Part shown: one piece after another, positions 33,985 to 43,200 of the stretch | Layout of the letters: each line of letters begins with the position of its first letter | Position numbering within the stretch: the stretch's first letter is position 1 | Source: a bacterium | GTDB taxonomy: Bacteria > Margulisbacteria > Marinamargulisbacteria > UBA817 > JABISL01 | DNA: 64,000 nucleotides | Reading direction: 5' to 3' | Assembly (NCBI GenBank): GCA_018700055.1 | Contig: JABISL010000038.1 | Coordinates: forward strand, 1 to 64,000 | Notes under the pieces: generated by a model | Told to the model about the DNA's origin: nothing | Databases searched by the model: none | The model's input: the letters and a program-made list of their open reading frames with translations, nothing else | Program-made: the position numbers and the translations under genes

Positions 33985-35454
33985 ATGAAGTTTTCATGTA
34001 GCAGTGAGGAATTGTCAGGGGCGGTAGGGACAGTGGAGAAAGCAATTTCTTCTCGGACAGCATTACCTGTGATGGAAAATATATATATGGCATTGGAAGG
34101 TTCAACACTTACTTTGCGCGGAAATGATCTAGAAGTAGGTATTGAATATAGATTACCTGTATCTGGATCGGATCAGACAGGAAAGGCTTTGGTTAAGGGT
34201 AGTACGATTAGTAGTATTGTAGGAAAAATGCCTAAACAGACGTTGTCTTTGGAGGTTGATGAGAGTAATAAATTAACTCTACATGGTGATAATGTAGATT
34301 TTGATTTATTAGGACAATCCGTTTCAGAATACCCTGAATTCCCAGTGATTAAAGATGGGACTAAGGTTACTTTAACGGCTGGTCAACTGGCAGATTTGAT
34401 TAAACACACTATATTTTCTGTTTCTTTTGATGAAACCAAACAGTTTTTAAATGGAATATTACTTAAGTTAGAAGGTGATTCACTTCATTTTGTAGCTACA
34501 GATGGATTCCGATTGGCATTAAAACAACTAAAATTAGAGTCGGCTCAATCTAATATTTCCGTTATTGTTCCATTTAAAGCGATGAATGAGCTAAATAAAA
34601 TTGTTCAGCAATTGGATTCAAAAACAGCGGTTTCAATAACAATATCTGACAATCAAATTGCATTTTCTATGCCGAATATTCTATTGGTATCGCGTCTGAT
34701 TCAAGGGCAATTCCCAGATTATCAGCAAGTCCTACCTAAGGTAACAGAGGTTAGTTATAGAGTGGCGCGTCGTCATTTAGTTGGGGCATCTGAACGAGCT
34801 CAGATTATTGCATCTCAGTCTAATAATGTGGTTCGTCTTACGTTTGGCGACACATTTATACGAGTAAAAGCAGTGGCTCCTAAAATGGGTGAATTTAAAG
34901 AGGATGTTGAAGCTACAAGGCTTAGTGGAAATACTGAAACTAAAGTATCTTTTAACGTTAAATTAATTCTAGATGCGATCAAGCAATTAAATTCTGATGA
35001 TTTAACATTGGCTTTTAATAATGAATTAAGTCCTTGTGTCTTACGTCCTATTTCAGATGACACATTCACATATATTATTATGCCAATCAGAACGAGTGAT
35101 TACGATGAAGAAACTCAACAACCTAGTTCTGAATCGGTTACAGAAACTAAAAGTGAAGTAGAGCCTACGGCGCCTGTCGTACCCGTTCAAAACGAAACAC
35201 CTACTGTTACTCCGACACCAGCCGCACCTGTTCAAAATGAAGTATCTGCTCCAGTTCCGGTTTCTGTAACACCTACTCCGAATGAGGTATCAGGAACAGT
35301 TGTACAATCAGTTCCTGTGGCACCTACACAACCAGTGTCACAACCTACTGTTCCAGTAGGGGAATTTTCAGTCTCAAGTACACCAGTAACTGTTCAAGCT
35401 ACTCCAACATCAGTAACAACTAACAATCCTGTAGGATCAACTACAGAAGTTTAG
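33985..35454 (+). CDS. dnaN: DNA polymerase III beta sliding clamp with long C-terminal tail
   Basis: A 489-residue protein. Residues 1-373 are a complete clamp: MKFSCSSEELSGAVGTVEKAI at the start, TDGFRLAL near 172, FPDYQQVLP, and the usual last strand YIIMPIR (365-371). Instead of stopping there it continues for 116 residues rich in Pro, Thr, Val and Ser (PVQNETPTVTPTPAAPVQNE pattern), probably disordered. There is no frameshift or domain boundary, and the stop is just before recF. Confidence 0.96.
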   Translation: MKFSCSSEELSGAVGTVEKAISSRTALPVMENIYMALEGSTLTLRGNDLEVGIEYRLPVSGSDQTGKALVKGSTISSIVGKMPKQTLSLEVDESNKLTLHGDNVDFDLLGQSVSEYPEFPVIKDGTKVTLTAGQLADLIKHTIFSVSFDETKQFLNGILLKLEGDSLHFVATDGFRLALKQLKLESAQSNISVIVPFKAMNELNKIVQQLDSKTAVSITISDNQIAFSMPNILLVSRLIQGQFPDYQQVLPKVTEVSYRVARRHLVGASERAQIIASQSNNVVRLTFGDTFIRVKAVAPKMGEFKEDVEATRLSGNTETKVSFNVKLILDAIKQLNSDDLTLAFNNELSPCVLRPISDDTFTYIIMPIRTSDYDEETQQPSSESVTETKSEVEPTAPVVPVQNETPTVTPTPAAPVQNEVSAPVPVSVTPTPNEVSGTVVQSVPVAPTQPVSQPTVPVGEFSVSSTPVTVQATPTSVTTNNPVGSTTEV

Positions 35455-35468
35455 CGTAGTATTGAGGT

Positions 35469-36569
35469 ATGGTTCATAAGATCTGGATTAAACAACACCG
35501 TAATTTAGAAAATATTATGGTTTCGGTTAACCAGTCCCGCAATGTATATGTGTATGGATTGAATAATCAAGGAAAAACGAATTTTTTGGAGGCCGTGTAT
35601 ATGTGCGCATTTGGGCGGTCTCCTCAAGAATCTGAAATTAATCACTGTATTCCTTTAGATAAACCTCATTCAGTGATGGGGGTGGCTTATGATATTGATG
35701 GGGACTCTCATCAGGCCTATGTAAAATTCTCTGAGACAGGACAGAAAGAAATTTCGTTAGATGGACAAGTCATTACTTCTTTTCGTTCCTTACAGAAGCA
35801 AATACCAATGGATTATGTTTCTGCGGATGTGATTCGTTTATTTCAAGGGTATCCAGATACACGTCGACGTGATTTAGATCAGTTTGTTGGTCAGTTGGAT
35901 CATGAATACACTGCTATACTTAAGCGATATTCTCAGGTATTAAAGCAAAAATCAGCGGCCTTAAAAGAGTCAATAAACCCTTCATCTGTCGATGTTTGGA
36001 ATGATCAGTTAATTCCTTTGGCTGAGGTTTTAGTTAATCGTCGGTTATTAGCGCTTAAACAATTATCAGACAAACTTCAATTGTTTATGGATGAGTTGGG
36101 TTTGGTTGAATTTTCTAAATTAGATTGTCTATATCAAGCGAAAAGTCTTGGAGACGCATTAGATCAATTTCCTAATTATCAGGAAAAACTAAAACAAAAA
36201 TTAAAAGAAGGTCGCTTAAAAGAGTGGCACTCAAAACAGTGTTTATATGGTCCTCATCGTGATGATTTTTCTATTCGTTTTGATGGAAAAAGCCTCACTA
36301 ATTTTTTCTCAAGAGGAATTAATAGAGCGGTGTCATTATTGGTAAAAGTGGCTCAACTTCAAATACTTTCTAATAGGGGTAAGGGGTTTCCCCTTCTTTT
36401 ATTAGATGACGCTTTGGCAGAAATAGATGATACTAATCGGTCTAAGCTACTACCTTTTATATCAGCACATACCCAAATTTTTTATACTACAACGGATAGA
36501 AGTGATGAAAATTTTCTTCCTGAATGTATGGTTTATCAAATTAAAAAAGGCGTTTTATCAAATGGATAA
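35469..36569 (+). CDS. recF: Recombination mediator RecF
   Basis: A 366-residue SMC-like ATPase for gap repair. It has Walker A YGLNNQGKTNFLEAVYMC (29-46), LYGPHRDDFSI, a signature region FSRGINRAVSLLVKVAQ and Walker B PLLLLDDALAEID. ATG 35469 follows dnaN by 14 bases; GAGG lies too close for a standard site, and TAGTAT sits six bases before the ATG. Its last eight bases overlap the next gene. Confidence 0.95.
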   Translation: MVHKIWIKQHRNLENIMVSVNQSRNVYVYGLNNQGKTNFLEAVYMCAFGRSPQESEINHCIPLDKPHSVMGVAYDIDGDSHQAYVKFSETGQKEISLDGQVITSFRSLQKQIPMDYVSADVIRLFQGYPDTRRRDLDQFVGQLDHEYTAILKRYSQVLKQKSAALKESINPSSVDVWNDQLIPLAEVLVNRRLLALKQLSDKLQLFMDELGLVEFSKLDCLYQAKSLGDALDQFPNYQEKLKQKLKEGRLKEWHSKQCLYGPHRDDFSIRFDGKSLTNFFSRGINRAVSLLVKVAQLQILSNRGKGFPLLLLDDALAEIDDTNRSKLLPFISAHTQIFYTTTDRSDENFLPECMVYQIKKGVLSNG

Positions 36570-37059
36570 TGTATTTAAAGTACTAGCAAAGCGCCGAGGA
36601 TTTGGTGACTTTGTTAAAACAATTCAATCTTCCCAACATATTAAATTGGTATGGAAAGATGTTTTTAAATCTTTATCAAATGAGCTTCATTTTGGTTATT
36701 TTAAATCAGGGACATTGGGAATTATTGTTAAAAATCCGGTTTGGGTTACTGAAATTGATTATTATAGAGCTGAATTTATAACTAAACTTAATAAGTTAGC
36801 TTTCAAAGGTAAAAAAATAGTTTATACCATTAAAATTGGCGTAGACTCTGAGTTTGAGTTTGAGATACAAAATAATAATAATAGTGTTGATTCGACTGTA
36901 AATAACAATAAGATCCCTTTAAATTTTGAAGATAAAATTAATTATATGGCGACTAAACGACGCGATAATGGGGAGATATTATGTACGACTTGTGAGGTTG
37001 TTTGGACCCAATCAGGTGGACAATGTATTTTTTGTCGGAATCAAACTCCTGGCATATAG
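36562..37059 (+). CDS. DUF721/DciA-like protein with C-terminal zinc ribbon
   Basis: A 165-residue protein. Residues 15-95 show the DUF721/DciA pattern (LVWKDVFKSLSNELHFGYFK, GTLGIIVKNPVWVTEIDYYR, short helix, then a beta strand). DciA loads the replicative helicase DnaB in bacteria lacking DnaC. The remainder is an Asn-rich linker and a four-cysteine ribbon (C141, C144, C155, C158). ATG 36562 overlaps the recF stop by eight bases. The recF-adjacent position matches DUF721 genes elsewhere. The ribbon is an addition not typical of DciA. Confidence 0.75.
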   Translation: MDNVFKVLAKRRGFGDFVKTIQSSQHIKLVWKDVFKSLSNELHFGYFKSGTLGIIVKNPVWVTEIDYYRAEFITKLNKLAFKGKKIVYTIKIGVDSEFEFEIQNNNNSVDSTVNNNKIPLNFEDKINYMATKRRDNGEILCTTCEVVWTQSGGQCIFCRNQTPGI

Positions 37060-37132
37060 AGATTCTTTTGGGTAAAATGACTGTTACTTTTGATCGATAA
37101 AAAGTTAGTAATAAATTAAGGTGGTGGTGTAA

Positions 37133-37222
37133 GTGGGTAGTTTGATTAAGAAACGACGAAAAAAAATGCGCAAGCATAAGTATAAAAAATATGGAAAACG
37201 TATGAAAGCGAATAAAAAATAA
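37133..37222 (+). CDS. Tiny very basic protein, bS22/mS38-like (COX24 motif)
   Basis: 29 codons from GTG, beginning MGSLIKKRRKKMRKHKYKK and ending with more Lys/Arg. The GS-I/L-IKKRRKKM-KHK pattern matches bS22, a small 30S protein first seen in mycobacteria, and its mitochondrial relative mS38 (AURKAIP1). Upstream AAGGTGG acts as ribosome site. Its stop overlaps the next ATG (TAATG). Too short to be found by ordinary gene callers. Confidence 0.75.
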   Translation: MGSLIKKRRKKMRKHKYKKYGKRMKANKK

Positions 37223-37602
37223 TGAGCGATGTTAAACGCATTTTAATTGTTGATGATGAACCATCGATTTTAGAGATCGTTGAAATATTATTATCATCGG
37301 AAGGATATCAAGTTTTAAAGGCCTCAAATGGCCAAGAAGGGCTTGATATAGCTAAACAATACCTGCCGGATGCGATTATTTTAGATGTTATGATGCCCAA
37401 AATGTCAGGCTACATGGTCGCGACACTACTGTCTTCAGATAGTAAGCTTAAAAAAATTCCGGTTATGTTGCTTACAGCAACGGCGCAAATTGCTGGGAAT
37501 ATCACACTTGAAATTCCCACCCCCTATAAATTGTCGAAGCCTTTTAAACCTGAAGAGCTTCTTGATTTATTAACAACAATGTTGGAAGAAACAGCTGCCT
37601 AA
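37222..37602 (+). CDS. Stand-alone receiver-domain response regulator
   Basis: A 126-residue CheY-like protein. Phosphorylation site D55 (LDVMMPK), acidic pair D11-D12, T85 and K106 (LSKPFKP) are all present, so it should be phosphorylatable. There is no output domain and no histidine kinase nearby. It is translationally coupled to the bS22-like gene and its end overlaps the convergent murI end by four bases. Confidence 0.92.
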   Translation: MSDVKRILIVDDEPSILEIVEILLSSEGYQVLKASNGQEGLDIAKQYLPDAIILDVMMPKMSGYMVATLLSSDSKLKKIPVMLLTATAQIAGNITLEIPTPYKLSKPFKPEELLDLLTTMLEETAA

Positions 37603-38408
37603 ATATTGGTTAAATTAAGATAATTTAATTGATAATCGGATAATTCCCACAAGTTGAAATTATTTATAAAAGAGTGAAAGGTTTCTACATCTTTTGTGAC
37701 ATAGCCTTCCCATTTATTGGGTGGGCCTACTGTTGCTTTGAGTGAATGGGTTACTAATTTTTGATTTAGTGGCGATACAATACAATTTGCAGGGTTTATA
37801 AATTTAAACTTAGGGTTTTCTTTTGAAAGTAATGATTCAAAGAAGGGATAGTGTGTGCATCCATGAATAATTGTTTGGCATCCTAGGTCTATTAACTTAC
37901 TAGTGTATTGTGCGGCCACTAAACTAGCCTCTGAGGATCCTAAGCGGTTAGTTTCAATTAAAGGGACTAACTCAGGACAAGCGATCTCGTGGACCGTTGT
38001 ATTTGGGCTGATTGAGTGGATTGCTTGTTGATAGGAATGTGTATTTACAGTGTTTTGTGTTGCCATAACTGCAATCGGCGCCGAAAGAGCTTGGGGAGAT
38101 AAGCTTAATGCAGTAGGTAATACCAGGTCTTGGACAGGAATTTTGATTTGATTGATAACGTCTTCTAGAAAAAGAGAATTACTAGTATTGCAGGCAATAA
38201 CTAGCATTTTTATATCTTTTTTTAGAAGGAATGCAATGATTTCAAAGACGATATCATGTAACTCATCTACTGATCGAGAGCCCCAAGGCGCTCTTAATGT
38301 GTCTCCTACATAGATAAATGATTCGTTTGGAAATGCGTGAGTTAAGGTACTTAAGACACTCAAGCCACCAACACCTGAGTCGAACACTCCAATAGGCTGT
38401 TTAATCAT
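37599..38408 (-). CDS. murI: Glutamate racemase
   Basis: A 269-residue enzyme supplying D-glutamate for peptidoglycan. The two catalytic cysteines are in VIACNTSNS (C73) and IIHGCTHYPF (C184); the N-terminal PIGVFDSGVGGLSVL and YVGDTLRAPWG motifs are present. TATAAT sits six bases before the ATG and there is no Shine-Dalgarno, so it is probably translated from a leaderless mRNA, independent of the amidase gene 20 bases upstream. Confidence 0.95.
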   Translation of the reverse strand: MIKQPIGVFDSGVGGLSVLSTLTHAFPNESFIYVGDTLRAPWGSRSVDELHDIVFEIIAFLLKKDIKMLVIACNTSNSLFLEDVINQIKIPVQDLVLPTALSLSPQALSAPIAVMATQNTVNTHSYQQAIHSISPNTTVHEIACPELVPLIETNRLGSSEASLVAAQYTSKLIDLGCQTIIHGCTHYPFFESLLSKENPKFKFINPANCIVSPLNQKLVTHSLKATVGPPNKWEGYVTKDVETFHSFINNFNLWELSDYQLNYLNLTNI

Positions 38409-38414
38409 GGCCTT

Positions 38415-38420
38415 ATTATA
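38415..38420 (-). promoter_or_regulatory. -10 box placed for leaderless murI
   Basis: Minus-strand TATAAT followed by six bases (AAGGCC) and the ATG. Located in the short gap after the amidase stop. Confidence 0.7.
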
Positions 38421-38428
38421 GTGTGGGT

Positions 38429-40255
38429 TTAGTGGCTTTGAAAGTAAGATACGATACCATTAAAAATGGACAGCGCTATTTTTTGTCGGAAAGCGGCCGT
38501 TTTAATTAATTTGTATTCATTTGGATTAGTGATAAAGCAGGGTTCAACCAATGCGCCAGGCATAGTTGAATGATTCAACACATACATCATGGATCGTTTA
38601 ACCCCATTATTTTTCAGGCGAAGGTTTTTAACCATTTCTTTTTGAATTGCTGTAGCGAGCGGTTTGTCTGATTTTTTATAGTAATAAGTTTCAGTGCCTC
38701 GAGCATAAGATTTTATAAATGAGTTCACATGAACGCTGATTAAAATATCTGCCTTATTTCTATTTGCAAGTTGCGTTCGGGCGGCTAGAGAGGGGTTGGA
38801 GTCATTACGACGGGCCATTAACACCTTTGCACCGTGGTTCTTAAGTAATTTTTCTAAGCGGATTGAAATATCTAATGTGTATGCCTTTTCTCTTTCCATT
38901 CTTCTGCCAAGTGCACCAGGGTCACGTCCTCCATGTCCAGGGTCTATTGCAATAACCTTGTTTTTTAGAGCTTTATTGGCTCTTTTTGATCCATTTTTGG
39001 TTATATTTGGCTCTTTTTGATCAAAAACCTTTTTAATTGAGTCTTTTTTATAAATTGGTAGACCAGGTTTATCGGAAGCAGTATATGGGATTAATAGGTT
39101 TGTATTTTGGTTGGTACTTTGTAATTTTAGAGGTTGAGCAGAGGTGATAACTAGTCGGGTATCGGATCCTTTTTGTGCTGCTGAAATCCGGGTGATTGTC
39201 GGATGGTCTAAATGTTTTGAAAAGGGTTGGAGTTTGAGTTGGGATTGGGGGATATCCCAGAATAAACGAAATGGGTGATGAAGTGTATTGGGATTAGGGA
39301 GTCGTATCAGGGGGTTTCCTTCAATATGAATTGTATATCCTTCATTTTTTTTAGTAAGGGTAAGTCCCGTGATGTTTTTAAGAAATATAATAGATCTATC
39401 AAACTGTCTCCATTTAAGGCTAAACCCAAGATCATGAGCCATAGCGTGTAAAGGAAAAAGGAACTGGTTTTTGGAAAATTTAACACTAAAATCAAGAGAT
39501 TTGGTTTTGGTTTTAGTATTTTTTTGGATATCTACCTGATTACTGTTGGCGTGAAATGTATAATACACACCATTTTTTTCTAATGAGATAGTAGAGTCAG
39601 TTTGTTTAACCATGTATCCCAACTGTTTCAGAACAGCAGCTAACTCAACATGTAATTTATTATCAAAATATTCAAAGCGATCTGTTATATCAAACAGTTT
39701 CCCTGAGATATCGATATATGTTTTTTTTCTTTTGTCTAAAGGCTCATATTTCCCAATGGGTGGTTTTGGGTCTATTTTTAAACTAAAAATAGCACTATTT
39801 GAATCTTTTTGGACATATTTAGCCTCTTTTGATTGTTTTAGTGTACCTTTTTCAATAATATAGAAATGATTGGCAGTTTTTTCTTGTAGCTGAAACCCCA
39901 TTGGTAACAAGACAGAAGCGAGCGGGGCGTATAACACTCGATCTTTCATGAAGGAGGGGTGGCTTAATTTTTTCGGAGTGTCGGCCTGAGTATATTGGGT
40001 GGTATTTGGAAAAAGATGGATCTGGGACTGGCCCTCTATGGTGATGATGTAGGTGTTGGTTTTACGGTCGTAATTCAACTTTCCATGCAATTCTTTTACA
40101 AGCTCACGTAGCGGGACGAATATCGCATCCTTATTCTCTAGTAAAGGGGCCTGAAAATAGATTGGGTTTTCAGAGATATGAATTTTTGGACTCGCTATTA
40201 ACAAAAGAGGCGTGCCTAAAACTAATATGAAGAACAAGACCATGCGGTTTAACAT
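38429..40255 (-). CDS. N-acetylmuramoyl-L-alanine amidase with two copper-amine-oxidase-like N domains and AMIN-like domain
   Basis: A 608-residue secreted wall hydrolase. A signal peptide (MLNRMVLFFILVLGTPLLLIAS) leads to two copper-amine-oxidase-like N-terminal domains (residues 25-130 and 185-290). A likely AMIN wall-targeting domain spans about 300-390. The Amidase_3 domain follows with zinc ligands His in AIDPGHGGRDPGALG, Glu in MEREKAYTLDI, His in ISVHVNSF, and catalytic Glu in GALVEPCFITN. It cleaves the peptide from MurNAc. It follows the giant outer-membrane gene by 19 bases. Confidence 0.92.
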   Translation of the reverse strand: MLNRMVLFFILVLGTPLLLIASPKIHISENPIYFQAPLLENKDAIFVPLRELVKELHGKLNYDRKTNTYIITIEGQSQIHLFPNTTQYTQADTPKKLSHPSFMKDRVLYAPLASVLLPMGFQLQEKTANHFYIIEKGTLKQSKEAKYVQKDSNSAIFSLKIDPKPPIGKYEPLDKRKKTYIDISGKLFDITDRFEYFDNKLHVELAAVLKQLGYMVKQTDSTISLEKNGVYYTFHANSNQVDIQKNTKTKTKSLDFSVKFSKNQFLFPLHAMAHDLGFSLKWRQFDRSIIFLKNITGLTLTKKNEGYTIHIEGNPLIRLPNPNTLHHPFRLFWDIPQSQLKLQPFSKHLDHPTITRISAAQKGSDTRLVITSAQPLKLQSTNQNTNLLIPYTASDKPGLPIYKKDSIKKVFDQKEPNITKNGSKRANKALKNKVIAIDPGHGGRDPGALGRRMEREKAYTLDISIRLEKLLKNHGAKVLMARRNDSNPSLAARTQLANRNKADILISVHVNSFIKSYARGTETYYYKKSDKPLATAIQKEMVKNLRLKNNGVKRSMMYVLNHSTMPGALVEPCFITNPNEYKLIKTAAFRQKIALSIFNGIVSYFQSH

Positions 40256-40274
40256 AGCTATAGTTTAAATCATT

Positions 40275-43200
40275 TTATAAATTGATAGTGCCTTTAATTA
40301 ACATTCCTGAAATAAATAAGTTATTTCCTGCATTTATTTCATCCTTAATTTCTTTTACATATCCTTCTCCGGTAATTATTAGGTTTTCTAGATAACGCAC
40401 ATTGTTTAATGGGACATTAATATTGATGTTAAGGTTTCCCATAAGCAAAGAGTCGTTTCGTTCTCGAATTTCTACTGACAGAACCTCTCCGGAGGCTGTT
40501 AATAAATTATCTCGCTCAATTTCATTAAACCCAAACCCATAACTCCTTACCTTTGAAAATCCGACATCTACATTAAAGTTCTTGTAATTAATTGGTCTAT
40601 ATTTGAATCCAATTTTATCTTCAAATCCATTTGAGAAATCACCTGCATTTTGCTGTAGTCTTTTGCTTGAAAAGTCATAGAATAGCTCCATCCCTTCAAT
40701 AATATGTAAGGCGACACCAGTGGTTAGTTTATCTTGAGAAAACAAATCTTTGATGGCAGCACTATTGCTTACTTGGGTTTGATCAAATGCTCGGTGATCG
40801 ATAGTTCCATTGAATGAAATTAGACCGAATGGACTAAATGTACCTCCAATGTTTGCATGGCTTTCATCAAGTCTTAGGCTGCTGTCGTAATCACCTTTCC
40901 TTAGTGCTTGAGGGGTTATATTAATGGTTACTGCGCTTTGTTGGTTTAAGCGATTAAATTCGGCTAATGAGGTAAGTGTAATGAAAGAGAAAGGGGATGC
41001 CTTTGAAGCGATTGCAACATCGTCGATCTCTTTAAACAAGCTTCCAATAGTGGTAGTTGATCGATTACGATTATAGTATTCATTTTGATCCGTATAGGCA
41101 GTGTCTATGTCGATTAACCCAAGAGGAGCAAACCCTAGCGAATAGATATTTGCGCTAACCGCACTATCATCTAACGTTAAGCTACCTTCATCAATAGAGC
41201 TTCCATTTAAGAAACTTTTTAGTAATGACCGATCTGTTTTGGTTGCGGTCTTTAGTTGATAGCTGGATCGTACGTTTTGAAGCGCTAAAAATCCAATACC
41301 AAGTGACCCTGGTGAGAAAGAAACATTATGGTGGTGTATGTCTTCTGATAACCTTTGGGTAGTAATGTTTTCTGTGCCTGATAGAAAGTCTATTTGAGAA
41401 TTAGTAAGTGATTTGGAATTAAAAAAATCCCAAGTGTAATCAATTTTTTGTAGTAGGGCTGGGGTGGGTTTAATTTTAACTTGGCCATTAATTTTATCGT
41501 AGTTGATTGTAGCTCCTGAAAAAGTGGTTGAGTTGATATTGTTTGTATCAGCCGATTCGGACTCTCTGTTTTCCACAGCTATAGATGTTAGAGATACTCC
41601 AGGTATGGGTGCGAAGTTACTAAAGGTGGCGGATTGATTGGTTTGTAAGAACTGTTTTTTTCGATTGTTTTCTCGGCGTTTGGTTTTTCCTGATAAATAA
41701 GATGCATGGGATCCAAAAAGTGGCTTGGTATACCACCCATCTAATTCTAAATGCTTAAGACCAAAGTAAGGCTCGAAGCGAGGAACCCTAAAGGTTTCAA
41801 CATCCTCAACACGGTCCTCCTGTCCCGCAATAGGACTAATAGATTCGTTGTGATTTAGTCCATATGAAGTGGTTAACCATCTATATGGGGCATAACTTGT
41901 TAACGATGAATAGTTATAATAAGGGTCGTTTGAGCTGGAGCTTGGGGTGGTTAATTTGATAGCCTGTTGTTCAAATGACAATGTGTTATCCATTCGATCT
42001 ATTAAGGTGGTATTGGTCTTAAACCCTATTTTTTCTGTAGTTTTGATTAGGTCGTTTGCATCTAGATATTTGTCGGCCTTGTCTGTAGTGGTAAAAAAGT
42101 AGGGGTTGAGATTAAACCGTTTTACCAAGAGAGGGGATTTAGGTGTGTAGAATGTTTGTATGCCATACCCAAACAAGAAGGAGTCGACTAAGGCGGTAGT
42201 GGATTCTGGGCTGTCTATTTTTTGAGAAACAGCCCCTGAGAATTTGGTGTTAAGTTCATCATTTCCGAATGCATATGATGTTTCATAGGATGTGGACTCG
42301 GTATTGGGTTGTCCAGCAGAGGCGCTTCCCGTAGCCGTAAGAGAGTAGTGTCGAAAACTGTGCGTAGTGTGTAGTCCTGCAATTCCTAAGTTGGATTTCG
42401 TTATAAACTCATTTTCTGTTTTTAAAGTCTGTTTCTGCTCGTTTATCTTTGTTCTTTTTTCATAATGTGTTTGAATATTATTGGTACTGTTTATTGCCCA
42501 ATTTACACCCGACTTTAATGCGAGTGTTCCCTTCTCATCCTTTAGCTCTCCAATGGATCTGAATTGAGGATCAATATATTTGAATTCGGTATCTACTGTG
42601 AGGCCCTTTTGTACCTCGTAAGCAGTGGCCACTCTCAGTGCGTTTGCATTAGCTGATTCGGGAAGGTCGGTTTGAAAATAGCTATAAAATATCTCAACGG
42701 TTTCGTCGTCGGGTATCGTTTTATTAATAAATCTAAACTCACCTTGTTCGTAATTCATAAAGTAATCAGACCCTCTGGTTTGAGATACTCCGTTAATAAA
42801 GATTGTTTCTGAGTCTTCTACAATAGGCTCGAAGGCCAGGACATATATCTCGTTTTCAGGTGCTTTTGTAAAACTTTCAAACCCGTCTTTTTTGGATTTG
42901 GAGAAATCGTGGTAAGAGTGAGCATACTCTGCATCAATTTTTAGTTTGTCCGATACGTTATATCGCATAGTAAGGTCAATCATTTTTTGTTGCGTTTTGG
43001 CTTGGGACAACTCAGAGTCAGGGGTGTAGTTATATTTCATTTTTATCGTTGTGTCATTACCAGGGAAATCTGACAATTGGGAGGGAAACCCTTTAAGAAA
43101 CTTGAGTTCAAAATCCTGGAACGTTTCACCATCATTCGGATAGGTGACCTCGAAATCCCTTCCTTTTTCCAATTCTATATCTCCGGGATAAAGTATGATT

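Noticed and set aside
36427-36561. Upstream extension of the DciA-like gene inside recF
   Set aside because: Out-of-frame translation of recF's conserved Walker B end; the ATG at 36562 matches the domain start and overlaps the recF stop.
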